Below are positions 11,001 through 22,008 of a DNA stretch of 64,000 nucleotides, piece by piece. Source of the DNA: Enterobacter oligotrophicus (GTDB lineage Bacteria > Pseudomonadota > Gammaproteobacteria > Enterobacterales > Enterobacteriaceae). The stretch is from NCBI RefSeq assembly GCF_009176645.1, contig NZ_AP019007.1, positions 4,154,001 through 4,218,000 of the forward strand, written 5' to 3'. A model generated the notes under the pieces. The model was not told the DNA's origin. It saw nothing but the letters and a program-made list of their open reading frames with translations, and did no database searches. How positions within the stretch are numbered: the stretch's first letter is position 1; each line of letters starts with the position of its first letter. The translations under genes and the position numbers were made by a program.

Positions 11001-13109
11001 ATGAATTCTCTGTTTGCCAGTACGGCCCGTGGGCTGGAAGAGCTGTTAAAAACTGAACTGGAAGCCCTGGGTGCACAAGAGTGCCAGGTGGTTCAGGGTG
11101 GTGTCCATTTTGAGGGCGACACACGGCTTATTTACCAGAGCCTGATGTGGAGCCGTCTGGCGTCGCGCATCATGCTGCCGATGAAAGAGTGCAAGGTTTA
11201 CAGCGACCTTGATCTCTACACCGGTGTACAGATGATCGACTGGACAGAGATCTTCACCCCGAATGCCACCTTCGCGGTGCATTTCAACGGCGTGAACGAC
11301 GAGATCCGCAACAGCCAGTACGGTGCGCTGCGCGTGAAGGACGCCATTGTTGACTGCTTCACCCGTAAAAATAAGGAACGTCCGAACGTCGATCGCGAAA
11401 ACCCGGATCTGCGTATCAACGTCTGGCTCAACGGTGACACCGCGAGTATCTCGCTGGATCTGAGTGGAGCGGGCCTGCACCTGCGCGGTTACCGCGATCG
11501 TACCGGTATGGCACCCATTAAAGAAACGCTGGCCGCCGCTATTGTGATGCGCTCCGGCTGGCAACCGGGTACGCCGCTGCTCGACCCGATGTGTGGTTCC
11601 GGTACGCTGCTGATTGAAGCGGCGATGCTGGCAACCGATCGCGCACCGGGGCTTCACCGCGGACACTGGGGCTTTAGCGGCTGGGCACAGCACGACGAAG
11701 CGCTCTGGAAAGAGGTGAAAGCCGAAGCGCAGACCCGTGCGCGTAAAGGCCTGGCAGAGTACACCTCACACTTCTACGGTTCTGACAGCGACCCGCGTGT
11801 AATAGAACGTGCGCGCAGCAACGCTCGTCGTGCCGGTATCGGTGAGCTGGTCACCTTCGAGGTGAAAGACGTGGCGAACCTGACCAACCCGCTGCCAAAA
11901 GGTCCATACGGGACTGTGATCAGCAACCCGCCATACGGCGAGCGTCTGGACAGCGAACCGGCACTGATTGCGTTGCACAGCCTGCTGGGTCGCAATATGA
12001 AAGACTACTTCGGTGGCTGGAATCTCTCTCTGTTCAGTGCGTCACCAGAATTGTTGAGTTGCCTTCAGCTACGTGCGGAACGCCAGTTTAAAGCGAAAAA
12101 CGGCCCTCTGGACTGCGTGCAGAAAAACTACCATCTGGCAGAGAAAGCGGCAGACAGCAAACCGTCAGGTGTGGCAGAAGATTATGCCAACCGTCTGCGT
12201 AAGAACCTGAAGAAATTTGAAAAATGGGCGAAGCAGGAAGGAATTGAATGTTATCGACTGTACGACGCTGACCTGCCGGAGTACAACGTGGCGGTTGACC
12301 GCTATGCAGACTGGGTGGTGATTCAGGAATATGCCCCGCCAAAAACCATTGATGCGCAAAAAGCCCGTCAGCGTATGCTGGACGTCATTGCCGCGACAAT
12401 CAATGTGCTTGGCATTGCACCTAACAAACTGGTGCTGAAAACCCGTGAGCGTCAGAAAGGGAAAAACCAGTACCAGAAGATGGGCGAGAAGGGCGACTTC
12501 ATCGAGGTGGGCGAATATAACGCGCGCCTGTGGGTTAACCTGACTGACTATCTCGACACGGGCCTGTTCCTTGACCACCGTATCGCGCGTCGTATGCTGG
12601 GCCAGATGAGCAAGGGCAAAGATTTCCTCAATCTGTTCTCCTATACCGGCAGCGCCAGCGTACATGCGGGATTGGGCGGTGCGCGCAGCACCACCACGGT
12701 AGATATGTCCCGTACCTACCTGGAGTGGGCGGAGCGTAACCTGCGCCTGAACGGTTTAACCGGGCGTCAGCATCGTCTGATGCAGGCCGACGTACTGGGC
12801 TGGCTGCGTGACACCGATGAACAGTTCGACCTGATCTTCATCGATCCGCCGACGTTCTCAAACTCCAAGCGTATGGAAGATAGCTTTGATGTTCAACGCG
12901 ATCACCTGCGCCTGATGACCGACCTGAAACGCCTGCTGCGTAAAGGCGGCACCATTATGTTCTCAAACAACAAACGTGGATTCCGTATGGATCACGACGG
13001 CCTGGCCGCTCTGGGACTGAAAGCACAAGAAATCAGCCAAAAAACGCTGTCTCAGGACTTTGCCCGTAACCGTCAGATCCATAACTGCTGGTTAATCTCC
13101 GCGGTTTGA
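11001..13109 (+). CDS. rlmL: Bifunctional 23S rRNA methyltransferase (m2G2445 / m7G2069)
   Basis: Fused RlmL (N-terminal) and RlmK (C-terminal) enzyme that methylates two guanosines on helix 74 of 23S rRNA. It has 702 residues. Order: THUMP domain (about 40-155), first Rossmann methyltransferase with DPMCGSGT and the N6/N2 motif NPPYGERL, linker, and second Rossmann methyltransferase with [13 protein letters not shown] and DPPTFSNSK. First gene of a likely rlmL-uup-pqiABC string (12 bp to uup). Also called ycbY or rlmKL. Confidence 0.97.
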   Translation: MNSLFASTARGLEELLKTELEALGAQECQVVQGGVHFEGDTRLIYQSLMWSRLASRIMLPMKECKVYSDLDLYTGVQMIDWTEIFTPNATFAVHFNGVNDEIRNSQYGALRVKDAIVDCFTRKNKERPNVDRENPDLRINVWLNGDTASISLDLSGAGLHLRGYRDRTGMAPIKETLAAAIVMRSGWQPGTPLLDPMCGSGTLLIEAAMLATDRAPGLHRGHWGFSGWAQHDEALWKEVKAEAQTRARKGLAEYTSHFYGSDSDPRVIERARSNARRAGIGELVTFEVKDVANLTNPLPKGPYGTVISNPPYGERLDSEPALIALHSLLGRNMKDYFGGWNLSLFSASPELLSCLQLRAERQFKAKNGPLDCVQKNYHLAEKAADSKPSGVAEDYANRLRKNLKKFEKWAKQEGIECYRLYDADLPEYNVAVDRYADWVVIQEYAPPKTIDAQKARQRMLDVIAATINVLGIAPNKLVLKTRERQKGKNQYQKMGEKGDFIEVGEYNARLWVNLTDYLDTGLFLDHRIARRMLGQMSKGKDFLNLFSYTGSASVHAGLGGARSTTTVDMSRTYLEWAERNLRLNGLTGRQHRLMQADVLGWLRDTDEQFDLIFIDPPTFSNSKRMEDSFDVQRDHLRLMTDLKRLLRKGGTIMFSNNKRGFRMDHDGLAALGLKAQEISQKTLSQDFARNRQIHNCWLISAV

Positions 13110-13121
13110 AAGGAAAAATAA

Positions 13122-15029
13122 ATGTCTTTAATTAGTATGCACGGCGCGTGGCTCTCTTTCAGCGACTCACCGCTTCTTGATAATGCAGAACTGCACATCG
13201 AAGATAACGAGCGTGTCTGTCTGGTGGGCCGTAACGGCGCGGGCAAATCCACGCTGATGAAGATCCTCAACCGCGAGCAAGGGCTGGACGATGGCCGTAT
13301 CGTGTACGAACAGGATCTGATTGTTTCACGTCTGCAGCAGGACCCGCCGCGTCATGTGACCGGCAGCGTTTACGATTTCGTGGCGGAAGGCATCTCTGAA
13401 CAGGCGGAATACCTGAAGCGTTATCACGAGATTTCGCATCTGGTGATGACCGACCCGAGCGACAAAAACCTCAACGAACTGGCAAAAGTGCAGGAGATGC
13501 TCGATCACCACGGCCTGTGGCAGCTGGAAAACCGTATTAACGAGGTGCTGGCACAGCTCGGCCTTGAAGCGGATATGGAGCTGTCGGCGTTATCCGGTGG
13601 CTGGCTGCGTAAAGCGGCGCTGGGCCGTGCCCTGGTCAGCGGGCCAAAAGTGCTGCTGCTGGACGAACCGACCAACCACCTGGATATTGAAGCGATTGAC
13701 TGGCTGGAAGGTTTCCTCAAAACCTTTAGCGGCACCATTATCTTCATCTCGCATGACCGTTCGTTTATTCGCAATATGGCGACGCGCATTGTCGATCTCG
13801 ATCGCGGCAAGCTGGTCACCTATCCGGGCGATTACGACACCTACCTGCTGGAGAAAGAAGAGAACCTGCGTGTAGAAGAGCTGCAAAACGCAGAGTTCGA
13901 CCGCAAGCTGGCGCAGGAAGAGGTGTGGATTCGTCAGGGCATCAAAGCGCGACGTACCCGTAACGAGGGCCGCGTGCGTGCCCTGAAGGCGATGCGTCGC
14001 GAGCGTAGCGAACGCCGTGAGGTGATGGGCAGCGCCAAAATGCAGGTCGAAGAAGCGTCCCGTTCCGGCAAGATTGTCTTTGAAATGGAAAACGTCAACT
14101 ACCAGGTTGATGGCAAAGTGCTGGTGAAGGACTTCTCCGCGCAGGTTCAGCGTGGCGACAAAATTGCGCTCATCGGCCCGAACGGCTGCGGTAAAACCAC
14201 GTTGCTGAAACTGATGCTGGGACAACTGCAGGCCGACAGCGGGCGTATTCACTGCGGTACAAAACTGGAAGTCGCATACTTCGACCAGCACCGTGCGGAG
14301 CTGGACCCGGACAGAACGGTGATGGATAACCTGGCCGAAGGGAAACAAGAGGTGATGGTTAACGGTAAACCGCGTCACGTGCTTGGCTATTTGCAGGACT
14401 TCCTGTTCCACCCGAAACGTGCCATGACGCCAGTGCGCGCATTGTCAGGCGGTGAGCGAAACCGTCTGTTGCTTGCCCGATTATTCTTAAAACCCAGTAA
14501 CCTGTTGATTCTCGATGAACCGACGAACGATCTGGATGTCGAAACGCTGGAATTGCTGGAAGAGTTGATCGACGGCTACCAGGGAACCGTCATGCTGGTG
14601 AGTCACGATCGTCAGTTTGTGGATAACACCGTGACCGAATGCTGGATCTTCGAAGGCGAGGGGCGGATTGGGCAGTATGTCGGCGGTTATCATGACGCGC
14701 GAGGCCAGCAGGCTCAGTCGCTGGCGCAAAAGCAGGCAAAAACCAAAAATACTGCCGAACCGGTTGCCGCGAAAGCAGAAACTGTTAAAAAATCTCCTGC
14801 TAAAATGAGCTATAACCTGCAGCGCGAACTGGAAGGGTTGCCACAGCGTCTCGAAGAGCTGGAAGCCTCGCTGGAAGCGCTGCAATCTCAGGTTGCAGAT
14901 GCGTCATTTTTTACGCAGCCTCACGACTATACTCAGAAAGTGTTGGCTGATCTCTCCCAGGCCGAGCAGGCGCTGGAAGAAGCATTTGAGCGCTGGGAGT
15001 ACCTTGAGTCTCTGAAAAACGGCGCATAA
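13122..15029 (+). CDS. uup: ABC-F ATPase Uup
   Basis: Soluble tandem ABC ATPase of the ABC-F class, linked to ribosome/translation quality and to suppression of tandem-repeat deletion and transposon precise excision; it has no membrane domain. It has 635 residues, with Walker A motifs GRNGAGKST at 36-44 and GPNGCGKTT at 352-360, and signatures LSGGWLRKAALG and LSGGERNRL. A charged C-terminal coiled coil (about 560-635, rich in E, L and Q) matches the DNA-binding tail of Uup. It sits 12 bp after rlmL and 13 bp before pqiA. Confidence 0.97.
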   Translation: MSLISMHGAWLSFSDSPLLDNAELHIEDNERVCLVGRNGAGKSTLMKILNREQGLDDGRIVYEQDLIVSRLQQDPPRHVTGSVYDFVAEGISEQAEYLKRYHEISHLVMTDPSDKNLNELAKVQEMLDHHGLWQLENRINEVLAQLGLEADMELSALSGGWLRKAALGRALVSGPKVLLLDEPTNHLDIEAIDWLEGFLKTFSGTIIFISHDRSFIRNMATRIVDLDRGKLVTYPGDYDTYLLEKEENLRVEELQNAEFDRKLAQEEVWIRQGIKARRTRNEGRVRALKAMRRERSERREVMGSAKMQVEEASRSGKIVFEMENVNYQVDGKVLVKDFSAQVQRGDKIALIGPNGCGKTTLLKLMLGQLQADSGRIHCGTKLEVAYFDQHRAELDPDRTVMDNLAEGKQEVMVNGKPRHVLGYLQDFLFHPKRAMTPVRALSGGERNRLLLARLFLKPSNLLILDEPTNDLDVETLELLEELIDGYQGTVMLVSHDRQFVDNTVTECWIFEGEGRIGQYVGGYHDARGQQAQSLAQKQAKTKNTAEPVAAKAETVKKSPAKMSYNLQRELEGLPQRLEELEASLEALQSQVADASFFTQPHDYTQKVLADLSQAEQALEEAFERWEYLESLKNGA

Positions 15030-15042
15030 ACAGGGATTAACT

Positions 15043-16296
15043 ATGTGTGACCAGCACCATGCCGATCGGCATATATTATGCTCGCAATGCGATTTGCTCG
15101 TGGCGTTGCCAGAGCTTGGTCACGGACATAAGGCAACCTGTCCGCGCTGCGGTGCAACGTTAACGACCGAGTGGGACGCGCCAAGACAGCGTCCCACGGC
15201 CTATGCTATTGCTGCTCTGTTCATGCTTGTGCTCTCGAATCTCTTCCCCTTCATTTATATGAAAGTGGGAGGGATGACCAGCCAGGTCGAACTTCTTGAA
15301 ATACCTGGCGTGATGTTCTCGGAAGATTACGCCAGCCTCGGCACGTTCTTTCTTCTGTTCGTACAGATCGTTCCGGCTTTTTGCCTGATCGTGATCCTTT
15401 TGCTGGTCAACCGCGTGCAGATGCCCGCCTCTCTTAAAATCAAACTTGCGCGAATACTGTTCCAGCTGAAAAGCTGGGGGATGGCTGAGATCTTCCTGGC
15501 GGGGATACTGGTCAGTTTCGTGAAGCTGATGGCTTACGGCGATGTCGGGATTGGCAGCAGTTTTATCCCCTGGTGTTTGTACTGTGTGCTGCAACTGCGT
15601 GCTTTTCAGTGCGTGGACCGTCGTTGGGTGTGGGACGATATCGCGCCAGCCCCAACACTACCGCAGGTGGTAAAAGTGGGCGTTCCGGGTATTCGCCAGG
15701 GTCTGCGCTCCTGCTCCTGTTGTACGGCAGTGCTGCCGGCAGACAACGAGGTTTGCCCGCGCTGTGGGACAACGGGCCATGTGCGACGTAAAAACAGCCT
15801 GCAGTGGACAATGGCGTTACTGGTGACGTCCATCATGCTCTATCTGCCTGCCAATATCCTGCCCATCATGATCACCGATTTGCTCGGCGATAAAATGCCT
15901 TCGACGATCCTGGCAGGGGTTATTTTGCTTTGGGGAGAAGGCTCGTACCCGGTTGCCGGTGTTATTTTTATCGCCAGTATCATGGTGCCGACCTTAAAAA
16001 TGATCGCAATTGCCTGGCTCTGCTGGGATGCGAAAGGCCATGGCAAACGCGACAGCGAACGCATGCATCTGATTTATGAAGTTGTGGAGTTTGTGGGTCG
16101 CTGGTCAATGATAGATGTATTTGTGATTGCGGTTCTCTCTGCGCTGGTGCGCATGGGGGGACTAATGAGTATTTATCCCGCTATGGGAGCGCTAATGTTT
16201 GCGTTGGTCGTCATTATGACCATGTTTGCGGCCATGACCTTCGACCCTCGTTTATCGTGGGATCGTGAGCCCGAGTCAAGCCATGAGGAAGAGTAA
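15043..16296 (+). CDS. pqiA: Intermembrane transport protein PqiA
   Basis: Inner-membrane partner of the PqiABC envelope bridge that moves lipids between membranes and supports envelope integrity; inducible by paraquat via SoxRS in E. coli. It has 417 residues with two halves, each led by a zinc ribbon (C-x2-C...CPRCG near the N-terminus and again CSCC...CPRCG around residue 225) and followed by about four membrane helices. Its end overlaps the possible extended pqiB frame; the likely pqiB ATG begins 4 bp after the pqiA stop. Confidence 0.95.
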   Translation: MCDQHHADRHILCSQCDLLVALPELGHGHKATCPRCGATLTTEWDAPRQRPTAYAIAALFMLVLSNLFPFIYMKVGGMTSQVELLEIPGVMFSEDYASLGTFFLLFVQIVPAFCLIVILLLVNRVQMPASLKIKLARILFQLKSWGMAEIFLAGILVSFVKLMAYGDVGIGSSFIPWCLYCVLQLRAFQCVDRRWVWDDIAPAPTLPQVVKVGVPGIRQGLRSCSCCTAVLPADNEVCPRCGTTGHVRRKNSLQWTMALLVTSIMLYLPANILPIMITDLLGDKMPSTILAGVILLWGEGSYPVAGVIFIASIMVPTLKMIAIAWLCWDAKGHGKRDSERMHLIYEVVEFVGRWSMIDVFVIAVLSALVRMGGLMSIYPAMGALMFALVVIMTMFAAMTFDPRLSWDREPESSHEEE

Positions 16297-16300
16297 GAGC

Positions 16301-17941
16301 ATGGAAAACAAAAGTGGAGAGGCGAAAGTGCAGAAGGTCAGAAACTGGTCGCCGGTGTGGATATTCCCCATCGTGACTGCGCTGATCGGTGCCTGGATAC
16401 TGTTTTATCATTACAGCCATCAGGGGCCGGAAGTCACGCTGATCACCACCAATGCAGAAGGGATTGAGGGCGGCAAGACGACCATCAAGAGCCGTAGCGT
16501 GGATGTGGGCGTGGTCGAAAGTGCAACCCTGACCGATGATTTAACGCATGTGCAAATCAAAGCGCGTTTGAATGCCGGTATGGAAAAGCTGCTGCACAGT
16601 GATTCCGTATTCTGGGTGGTAAAGCCACAGGTTGGCCGTGAAGGGATCAGTGGCCTGGGCACGTTGCTGTCTGGTGCCTATATTGAACTGCAGCCTGGCG
16701 CGAAAGGTAACCAGCCTGCGGAATATCAGTTGCTTGATTCACCGCCGCTCGCGCCGCCGGATGCGAAAGGTATTCGTGTGATCCTCGACAGTCAAAAAGC
16801 GGGGCAGTTAAGCCCTGGCGACCCGGTCTTGTTCCGCGGCTATCGGGTTGGTTCGGTAGAAACCAGTACCTTTGATCCGCAAAAGCGTACCATCAGCTAT
16901 CAGCTGTTTATCAATGCGCCAAACGATCGCCTCGTGACCAGCAACGTACGTTTCTGGAAAGACAGCGGGATCGCGGTTGATCTCACTTCTGCTGGTATGC
17001 GAGTGGAAATGGGCTCTCTGACCACCCTGTTTGGCGGTGGCGTGAGTTTTGATGTGCCAGAGGGGATCGATCTGGGGCAGCCGGTTGCCGAGAAAACCGC
17101 TTTCAGGCTCTTTGACGATCAAAAAAGCATTCAGGATGCACTCTATACCGATCACATCGATTACCTGATGTTCTTTAAAGATTCCGTCCGTGGTCTGCAG
17201 CCGGGAGCGCCAGTTGAGTTCCGCGGTATTCGTCTGGGTACGGTAGGACAGGTGCCGTTCTTTGTGCCGGGTCTTAAGCAGATGCTGGATGATGATTACC
17301 GCATTCCGGTGCTGATTCGCATTGAGCCTGAGCGGTTAATCAATCAGATCGGCGAGAATCAGGATATTGGTGCGCATATTACTGACCTCATGAACCGTGG
17401 GCTGCGAGGCTCGCTGAAAACCGGTAACCTGGTGACCGGCGCGCTGTATGTGGATATGGATTTCTATCCAAAAGCGCCTGCCATTACGGGTATGCGTGAA
17501 TTCGGTGGCTATACGATTATCCCAACGGTCAGCAGCGGTCTGGCGCAAATCCAGCAGCGTCTGATGGAAACACTGGATAAGATTAACAATCTGCCACTGA
17601 ATCCGATGATTGAAGCCGCGACAAACTCACTGAGTCAAAGCCAGGCGACGATGCGACGTCTGCAAACCACGCTGGATAATATCAATAAGATCACCGCAAG
17701 CCAGTCCATGCAGCAATTGCCGCAGGATATGCAGAAAACATTGCGTGAGCTTAACCGTAGTATGCAGGGCTTCCAGCCAGGTTCGGCGGCGTATAACAAG
17801 ATGGTGGCAGATATGCAGCGTCTTGATCAGGTATTACGTGAGCTGCAGCCAGTCTTGAAAACGCTCAATGAGAAGAGCAACGCGCTGGTATTTGAAGCAA
17901 AAGATAAAAAAGATCCTGAGCCGAAGAGGGCTAAACAATGA
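16301..17941 (+). CDS. pqiB: Intermembrane transport protein PqiB (three MCE domains)
   Basis: Periplasm-spanning MCE protein anchored by one N-terminal helix (about residues 17-38), forming a hexameric tube between PqiA and PqiC. The ATG at 16301 gives 546 residues, the E. coli length; an earlier in-frame ATG at 16265 lies within pqiA and is less likely. MCE repeats are visible at about 45-140, 160-240 and 285-395 (for example PGDPVLFRGYRVGSVE and PGAPVEFRGIRLGTVG), followed by a long helical C-terminus that builds the channel needle. The end overlaps pqiC by 4 nt. Confidence 0.96.
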   Translation: MENKSGEAKVQKVRNWSPVWIFPIVTALIGAWILFYHYSHQGPEVTLITTNAEGIEGGKTTIKSRSVDVGVVESATLTDDLTHVQIKARLNAGMEKLLHSDSVFWVVKPQVGREGISGLGTLLSGAYIELQPGAKGNQPAEYQLLDSPPLAPPDAKGIRVILDSQKAGQLSPGDPVLFRGYRVGSVETSTFDPQKRTISYQLFINAPNDRLVTSNVRFWKDSGIAVDLTSAGMRVEMGSLTTLFGGGVSFDVPEGIDLGQPVAEKTAFRLFDDQKSIQDALYTDHIDYLMFFKDSVRGLQPGAPVEFRGIRLGTVGQVPFFVPGLKQMLDDDYRIPVLIRIEPERLINQIGENQDIGAHITDLMNRGLRGSLKTGNLVTGALYVDMDFYPKAPAITGMREFGGYTIIPTVSSGLAQIQQRLMETLDKINNLPLNPMIEAATNSLSQSQATMRRLQTTLDNINKITASQSMQQLPQDMQKTLRELNRSMQGFQPGSAAYNKMVADMQRLDQVLRELQPVLKTLNEKSNALVFEAKDKKDPEPKRAKQ

Positions 17942-18504
17942 AAAAGTGGCTAGCGATTGTGGGAGCGATGGTACTAACGGCCTGCAGCTCAGGAAGCGAA
18001 AACAAAAGCTATTACCAGTTACCGTTGACTGCGCAGGTGGGGTCGCAAAGTCACGCCTCGCAGGGCAACCGTCTGTTATGGGTGGAGCAGGTCGCGGTGC
18101 CTGATTATCTCGCCGGAAACGGGGTGGTGTATCAAACCAGCGATGTGCAGTACGTCATTGCCAATAATAACCTGTGGGCCAGCCCGCTGGATCAGCAGCT
18201 ACGCAACACGCTGGTGGCGAATCTGAGCAGTCAGCTTCCGGGCTGGATTGTCGCTTCGCAACCGCTAGGCAGCGACCAGGATACGCTCAATGTGACGGTG
18301 ACTGGTTTCCATGGGCGTTATGATGGTGCGGTGGTGATCAGCGGCGAGTGGCTGTTGAATCATCAGGGACAGCTGATTAAGCGTCCGTTCCATCTCGAAA
18401 TGAAACAACAGAAAGACGGTTATGATGAAATGGTGAAAGTTCTGGCACAAGGGTGGGCGCAGGAGTCGGCCAGTATAGCCAGAGAGATTTCCCGGCTTCC
18501 ATAA
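17938..18504 (+). CDS. pqiC: Outer-membrane lipoprotein PqiC
   Basis: Outer-membrane end of the PqiABC bridge. It has 188 residues with a lipoprotein signal peptide: MKKWLAIVGAMVLTAC puts the lipidated cysteine at residue 16, followed by Ser-Ser-Gly (no Asp at +2), consistent with Lol export to the outer membrane. It belongs to the ABC-type transport auxiliary lipoprotein (DUF330/YmbA) family. It overlaps pqiB by 4 nt and is followed by a strong terminator. Confidence 0.94.
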   Translation: MKKWLAIVGAMVLTACSSGSENKSYYQLPLTAQVGSQSHASQGNRLLWVEQVAVPDYLAGNGVVYQTSDVQYVIANNNLWASPLDQQLRNTLVANLSSQLPGWIVASQPLGSDQDTLNVTVTGFHGRYDGAVVISGEWLLNHQGQLIKRPFHLEMKQQKDGYDEMVKVLAQGWAQESASIAREISRLP

Positions 18505-18520
18505 GTAAAATTCATAGCCG

Positions 18521-18562
18521 AAAGCCGCACTCAGTGTCTCGCTGATTGCGGCTTTTTTTTCG
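18521..18562 (+). terminator. Terminator of the rlmL-uup-pqiABC unit
   Basis: AAAGCCGCA and TGCGGCTTT pair around a short loop, followed by eight T residues in total. Confidence 0.85.
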
Positions 18563-18758
18563 TTTTATCTTCAGACCGTTACTTGTGCCGGGTCACATTT
18601 TTTGTACAAATGATATTCCATGTAGCTCACAAATATGACACCCGTATGAATTTTGAACGTTGACGCTGAGCCTGATTCGCGGTATTCGTTATCTGTGGTT
18701 GCACATTTTGCAATCACTGTTTTCTTTCCACCAGACAAAAGAATGAGGGAAACGAGGC

Positions 18759-18926
18759 ATGAAGAGACAGAAACGAGATCGCCTGGAAAGGGCTCATCAA
18801 CGTGGTTATCAGGCTGGCATCGCCGGACGTTCAAAAGAAATGTGTCCCTATCAGACTCTGAATCAGAGATCTCAATGGTTAGGGGGCTGGCGAGAAGCCA
18901 TCGGAGACAGGGCAGTACTTGTTTGA
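18759..18926 (+). CDS. rmf: Ribosome modulation factor
   Basis: Basic 55-residue protein that dimerises 70S ribosomes into inactive 100S particles in stationary phase. The frame reads MKRQKRDRLERAHQRGYQAG and continues through CPYQTLNQRSQWLGGWREA, the RMF family core, with GAGGGAAACGAGGC before the ATG. The ~195-bp upstream region is AT-rich and includes a partial CRP-like half-site (TCACA near 18625), in keeping with growth-phase control known for E. coli rmf. Followed by a terminator shared with fabA. Confidence 0.97.
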   Translation: MKRQKRDRLERAHQRGYQAGIAGRSKEMCPYQTLNQRSQWLGGWREAIGDRAVLV

Positions 18927-18943
18927 TAACGTCTCTTTAAAAA

Positions 18944-18968
18944 GAAACCTCCGCAATGCGGAGGTTTC
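18944..18968. terminator. Bidirectional terminator between rmf and fabA
   Basis: GAAACCTCCGC-aat-GCGGAGGTTTC is an 11-bp perfect stem. On the minus strand it is followed by TTTTTAAAG and serves fabA; on the plus strand by CGCCTTTC and serves rmf less strongly. Confidence 0.8.
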
Positions 18969-18997
18969 GCCTTTCTGGATTGGCTAAAAAAGCAAAA

Positions 18998-19516
18998 TCA
19001 GAATGCAGAGGTGTCCTGGAACAGACCTACTTTCAGGTCGTTCGCGGTATAAATCAGACGGCCGTCTACCAGCACTTCGCCGTCCGCCAGGCCCATGATC
19101 AGGCGACGGTTAACGATACGTTTGAAGTGGATACGGTAGGTCACTTTCTTCGCCGTAGGCAGAACCTGACCGGTAAATTTCACTTCGCCTACGCCCAGTG
19201 CGCGGCCTTTACCTTCGCCGCCGAGCCAGCCCAGATAGAAGCCAACCAACTGCCACATCGCATCCAGGCCCAGACAGCCAGGCATTACCGGATCGCCAAT
19301 AAAGTGGCAGCCGAAGAACCACAGGTCCGGGTTGATATCAAGTTCTGCTTCTACGTAACCCTTATCGAAGTTGCCGCCGGTTTCGGTCATTTTCACGACA
19401 CGGTCCATCATCAGCATGTTCGGGGCCGGTAACTGCGGGCCTTTAGCGCCAAACAGTTCACCGCGACCAGAGGCAAGAAGGTCTTCTTTTGTATAGGATT
19501 CGCGTTTATCTACCAT
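18998..19516 (-). CDS. fabA: 3-hydroxydecanoyl-ACP dehydratase/isomerase
   Basis: Dehydrates 3-hydroxydecanoyl-ACP and isomerises trans-2 to cis-3-decenoyl-ACP, the branch point to unsaturated fatty acids; cytoplasmic homodimer. The ATG at 19516 gives 172 residues (E. coli length); upstream in-frame codons to 19624 cover the promoter and lonH end and are not used. The catalytic pair is His71 in [11 protein letters not shown] and Asp85 in GLDAMWQ (Met counted). Regulated by FabR and FadR, whose sites lie at 19556-19590. Confidence 0.98.
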   Translation of the reverse strand: MVDKRESYTKEDLLASGRGELFGAKGPQLPAPNMLMMDRVVKMTETGGNFDKGYVEAELDINPDLWFFGCHFIGDPVMPGCLGLDAMWQLVGFYLGWLGGEGKGRALGVGEVKFTGQVLPTAKKVTYRIHFKRIVNRRLIMGLADGEVLVDGRLIYTANDLKVGLFQDTSAF

Positions 19517-19555
19517 GTTCTCAGTAAGCCTTATTTTAGTGAAGGACGCAGGATA

Positions 19556-19590
19556 GCTAACACGTGTACGCTGAACAAGTCCGATCAGTT
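19556..19590. promoter_or_regulatory. FabR and FadR operators of fabA
   Basis: On the minus strand AGCGTACACGTGTTAGC (19556-19572) is essentially the FabR palindrome, and AACTGATCGGACTTGTT (19574-19590) matches the FadR site (AACTGGTCGGACCAGTT) at 14 of 17 positions. FadR activates and FabR represses fabA in E. coli. The FadR site overlaps the last codons of lonH. Confidence 0.8.
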
Positions 19591-21345
19591 CGGCGTAAAC
19601 CAACTTAGCCAGCGTAACGGCCAAGGATAACGATGACGAGCATCCTGCTGTGTTGCCTGAGCAATACGTTCCTGAATGGTCTGCATCAAAGTGGTCTGCC
19701 CTTCGCCATCCCAGACAAGGTTTGTCAGTAAGGGTAGTGCATCCTCAACGCCTTCGATGGCCCACAGGGAGAATTGTTGCTGTTCCACCGCATCCAGAAG
19801 TTCCTGACTCAGGCTCAAATGGCGCGCATTGGGGGCTGGGATGATCACGCCCTGTTTGCCATTTAAACCGCGTTGCTGACAAATAGAGAAGAAACCTTCA
19901 ATTTTCTCGTTCAGGCCGCCAACAGGCTGAGCACGGCCAAACTGATCGACAGAACCCGTAATCGCAATGTTCTGATTAATCGGCACTTCCGCCAGAGCGC
20001 TGATTAATGCGCACAGCTCCGCCATTGAAGCGCTGTCTCCATCAACTTCGCTGTAAGACTGCTCGAAGGTCAGCGATGCAGAGAAGGGGATTTGCTGTTC
20101 AAGCTGCAGCTCAGACATCAGAAACGCCTGCATGATCATCATGCCTTTGGCATGAATGTTCCCACCCAGTTCGGCTTTGCGTTCAATATCCGTAAATTCC
20201 CCGTCACCGACGTGTACCACGCAACTGATACGAGACGGCTCGCCGAATGCACGCGGGTGCCCCGGAAACTCGATGACAGACAAGGCGTTGATCTGACCGA
20301 TACGCTCGCCTTCGGTTTCGACCAGGATCTGCTCCAGCAGAATTTCATCCTGCATACGGTCAGCAAGGTAACCTTCACGCCACTCGCGCTGGGCAAGCAT
20401 TTGCGCGTACTGCTCACCGGTAAACGACCCTTCACCGCTGATGACACCCACTTCACGCAGTTGCTTGCCGATCCAGAGCGGACAGAGGGGCAGGGTTTCC
20501 TGATCGCCGGTATAACGGACCGCTTCACGGATCAGACCTGACCAGGCATCGGCGGCGGGAGTTGGCAGTGCTGAACGTTCTGCAACGGCCATCACCCACT
20601 GACACCACTGCGCCATATCATCGGCATCAGCAATCTGAATATTGTCTTCGTATTCGCTATAGACCGCCTGTTCAGCCAGTTCCGGCTCCATCTCCTGGAA
20701 ATCAGCCAGAGACTCACGGTCACCGGTTAAGACGACAGTCAGAGAGAGCGGCATCGACGGCACAGAAACCGGCAGAGGGCGTGACTCGTCGTATCCCACC
20801 CAGTCAAAACGTTGCTGGCTCACAATCGTTTTCAGGCGCATCCACAGCAGAGGCTGGGAGAGCAGGGTACGAAGAGAGATGATCAATACGCCGCCATTTG
20901 CACGATGTACCAGCCCCGGTTGTAACGACAGTTCGCCATTAAACTGACGAAGGCAACCGAATAACTGCTCGGCTTCAACCCAACTGGAGGTAATCACTTC
21001 ACCTTTGGCGGCAAAATGGTCATCTGCCCGTTCTGCGGGAGTGAAAGTGATATGTTGTCCCGCGATACGATACTGGCCACCATAAACGGTGTTCGCGTCC
21101 GGTTTTAACTGGCGCATAGCATCCCCCAGAAGCGTCAAATACTCGGCTTCTTCCGGGGCTTTGAGCAGCATGAAGGGAGATGTAGCCCACGGGCTTAACA
21201 CCTGCTCCAGTGCGTAATGCAAACGCGGTTGTGTATCGCTAAGTATAAATTCGTGTTCTTTTGCGAGGTCTGGCTGTGCAAACAGTTCCTGATAGCTTTC
21301 CGTATCCGGAACCAGGTCACGCCATGCTAGTTTCGTAATGGTCAA
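19585..21345 (-). CDS. lonH: Lon-family protease homologue LonH (YcbZ)
   Basis: Member of the Lon (S16) peptidase family with a C-terminal serine-lysine protease domain: the serine lies in [10 protein letters not shown] and the lysine in [10 protein letters not shown], as in LonB-type enzymes. It has 586 residues. I see no intact Walker A in the N-terminal half, so it appears to have a degenerate AAA region, as in E. coli YcbZ. In vivo substrates are not established. The start is at ATG 21345, divergent from matP. Confidence 0.9.
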   Translation of the reverse strand: MTITKLAWRDLVPDTESYQELFAQPDLAKEHEFILSDTQPRLHYALEQVLSPWATSPFMLLKAPEEAEYLTLLGDAMRQLKPDANTVYGGQYRIAGQHITFTPAERADDHFAAKGEVITSSWVEAEQLFGCLRQFNGELSLQPGLVHRANGGVLIISLRTLLSQPLLWMRLKTIVSQQRFDWVGYDESRPLPVSVPSMPLSLTVVLTGDRESLADFQEMEPELAEQAVYSEYEDNIQIADADDMAQWCQWVMAVAERSALPTPAADAWSGLIREAVRYTGDQETLPLCPLWIGKQLREVGVISGEGSFTGEQYAQMLAQREWREGYLADRMQDEILLEQILVETEGERIGQINALSVIEFPGHPRAFGEPSRISCVVHVGDGEFTDIERKAELGGNIHAKGMMIMQAFLMSELQLEQQIPFSASLTFEQSYSEVDGDSASMAELCALISALAEVPINQNIAITGSVDQFGRAQPVGGLNEKIEGFFSICQQRGLNGKQGVIIPAPNARHLSLSQELLDAVEQQQFSLWAIEGVEDALPLLTNLVWDGEGQTTLMQTIQERIAQATQQDARHRYPWPLRWLSWFTPN

Positions 21346-21531
21346 AGTCGATGTTTTTTAGTCAGATGTAAAACCGTGGAGTATACCGTAAGCGGTGGTT
21401 TCTGCCCATGCAGGAATGGGGATTTCGGCGAGTGAATCTTCTGTCATGTTTCACAGGATATGATTTCTTTTCAGCAGATTGCTAAAAAACTGATATTCTG
21501 AACAGAGTTACATGGTAACACTGAGATCGCA

Positions 21532-21984
21532 ATGAAATATCAACAACTGGAAAACCTCGAAAGCGGCTGGAAATGGAAGTACCTGGTCAAGAAGCACCGT
21601 GAAGGTGAACTGATCACCTGCTACATCGAAGCCAGCGCGGCACAAGAGGCCGTGGATATGTTGCTGACCCTCGAAAACGAACCGGTACAGGTCAATAGCT
21701 GGATAGCGAAGCATATCAATCCGGCGCTGTTAAACCGGATGAAGCAAACTATCCGTGCGCGTCGCAAACGGCATTTTAATGCTGAGCATCAGCATACCCG
21801 CAAGAAGTCTATCGATCTGGAGTTTATGGTCTGGCAGAGACTGGCAGGGCTTGCGCAGCGTCGCGGGAAAACATTATCGGAAACGATTGTGCAGCTGATT
21901 GAAGATGCTGAGCATAAAGAAAAGTATGCCAGTCAAATGTCGACACTGAAGAACGATCTTCAGGCTCTTCTTGGCAAGAAGTAA
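21532..21984 (+). CDS. matP: Macrodomain Ter protein MatP
   Basis: DNA-binding protein that organises the terminus macrodomain by binding matS sites and tethers Ter to the divisome through ZapB. It has 150 residues: an N-terminal helical domain, a ribbon-helix-helix DNA-binding region (about 85-115, [20 protein letters not shown]) and a C-terminal coiled coil for tetramerisation. It lies between lonH and ompA in the conserved enterobacterial order and converges on ompA across one terminator. Confidence 0.97.
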   Translation: MKYQQLENLESGWKWKYLVKKHREGELITCYIEASAAQEAVDMLLTLENEPVQVNSWIAKHINPALLNRMKQTIRARRKRHFNAEHQHTRKKSIDLEFMVWQRLAGLAQRRGKTLSETIVQLIEDAEHKEKYASQMSTLKNDLQALLGKK

Positions 21985-22008
21985 TCTCTTCCTTTTCTTC
22001 AGACAATA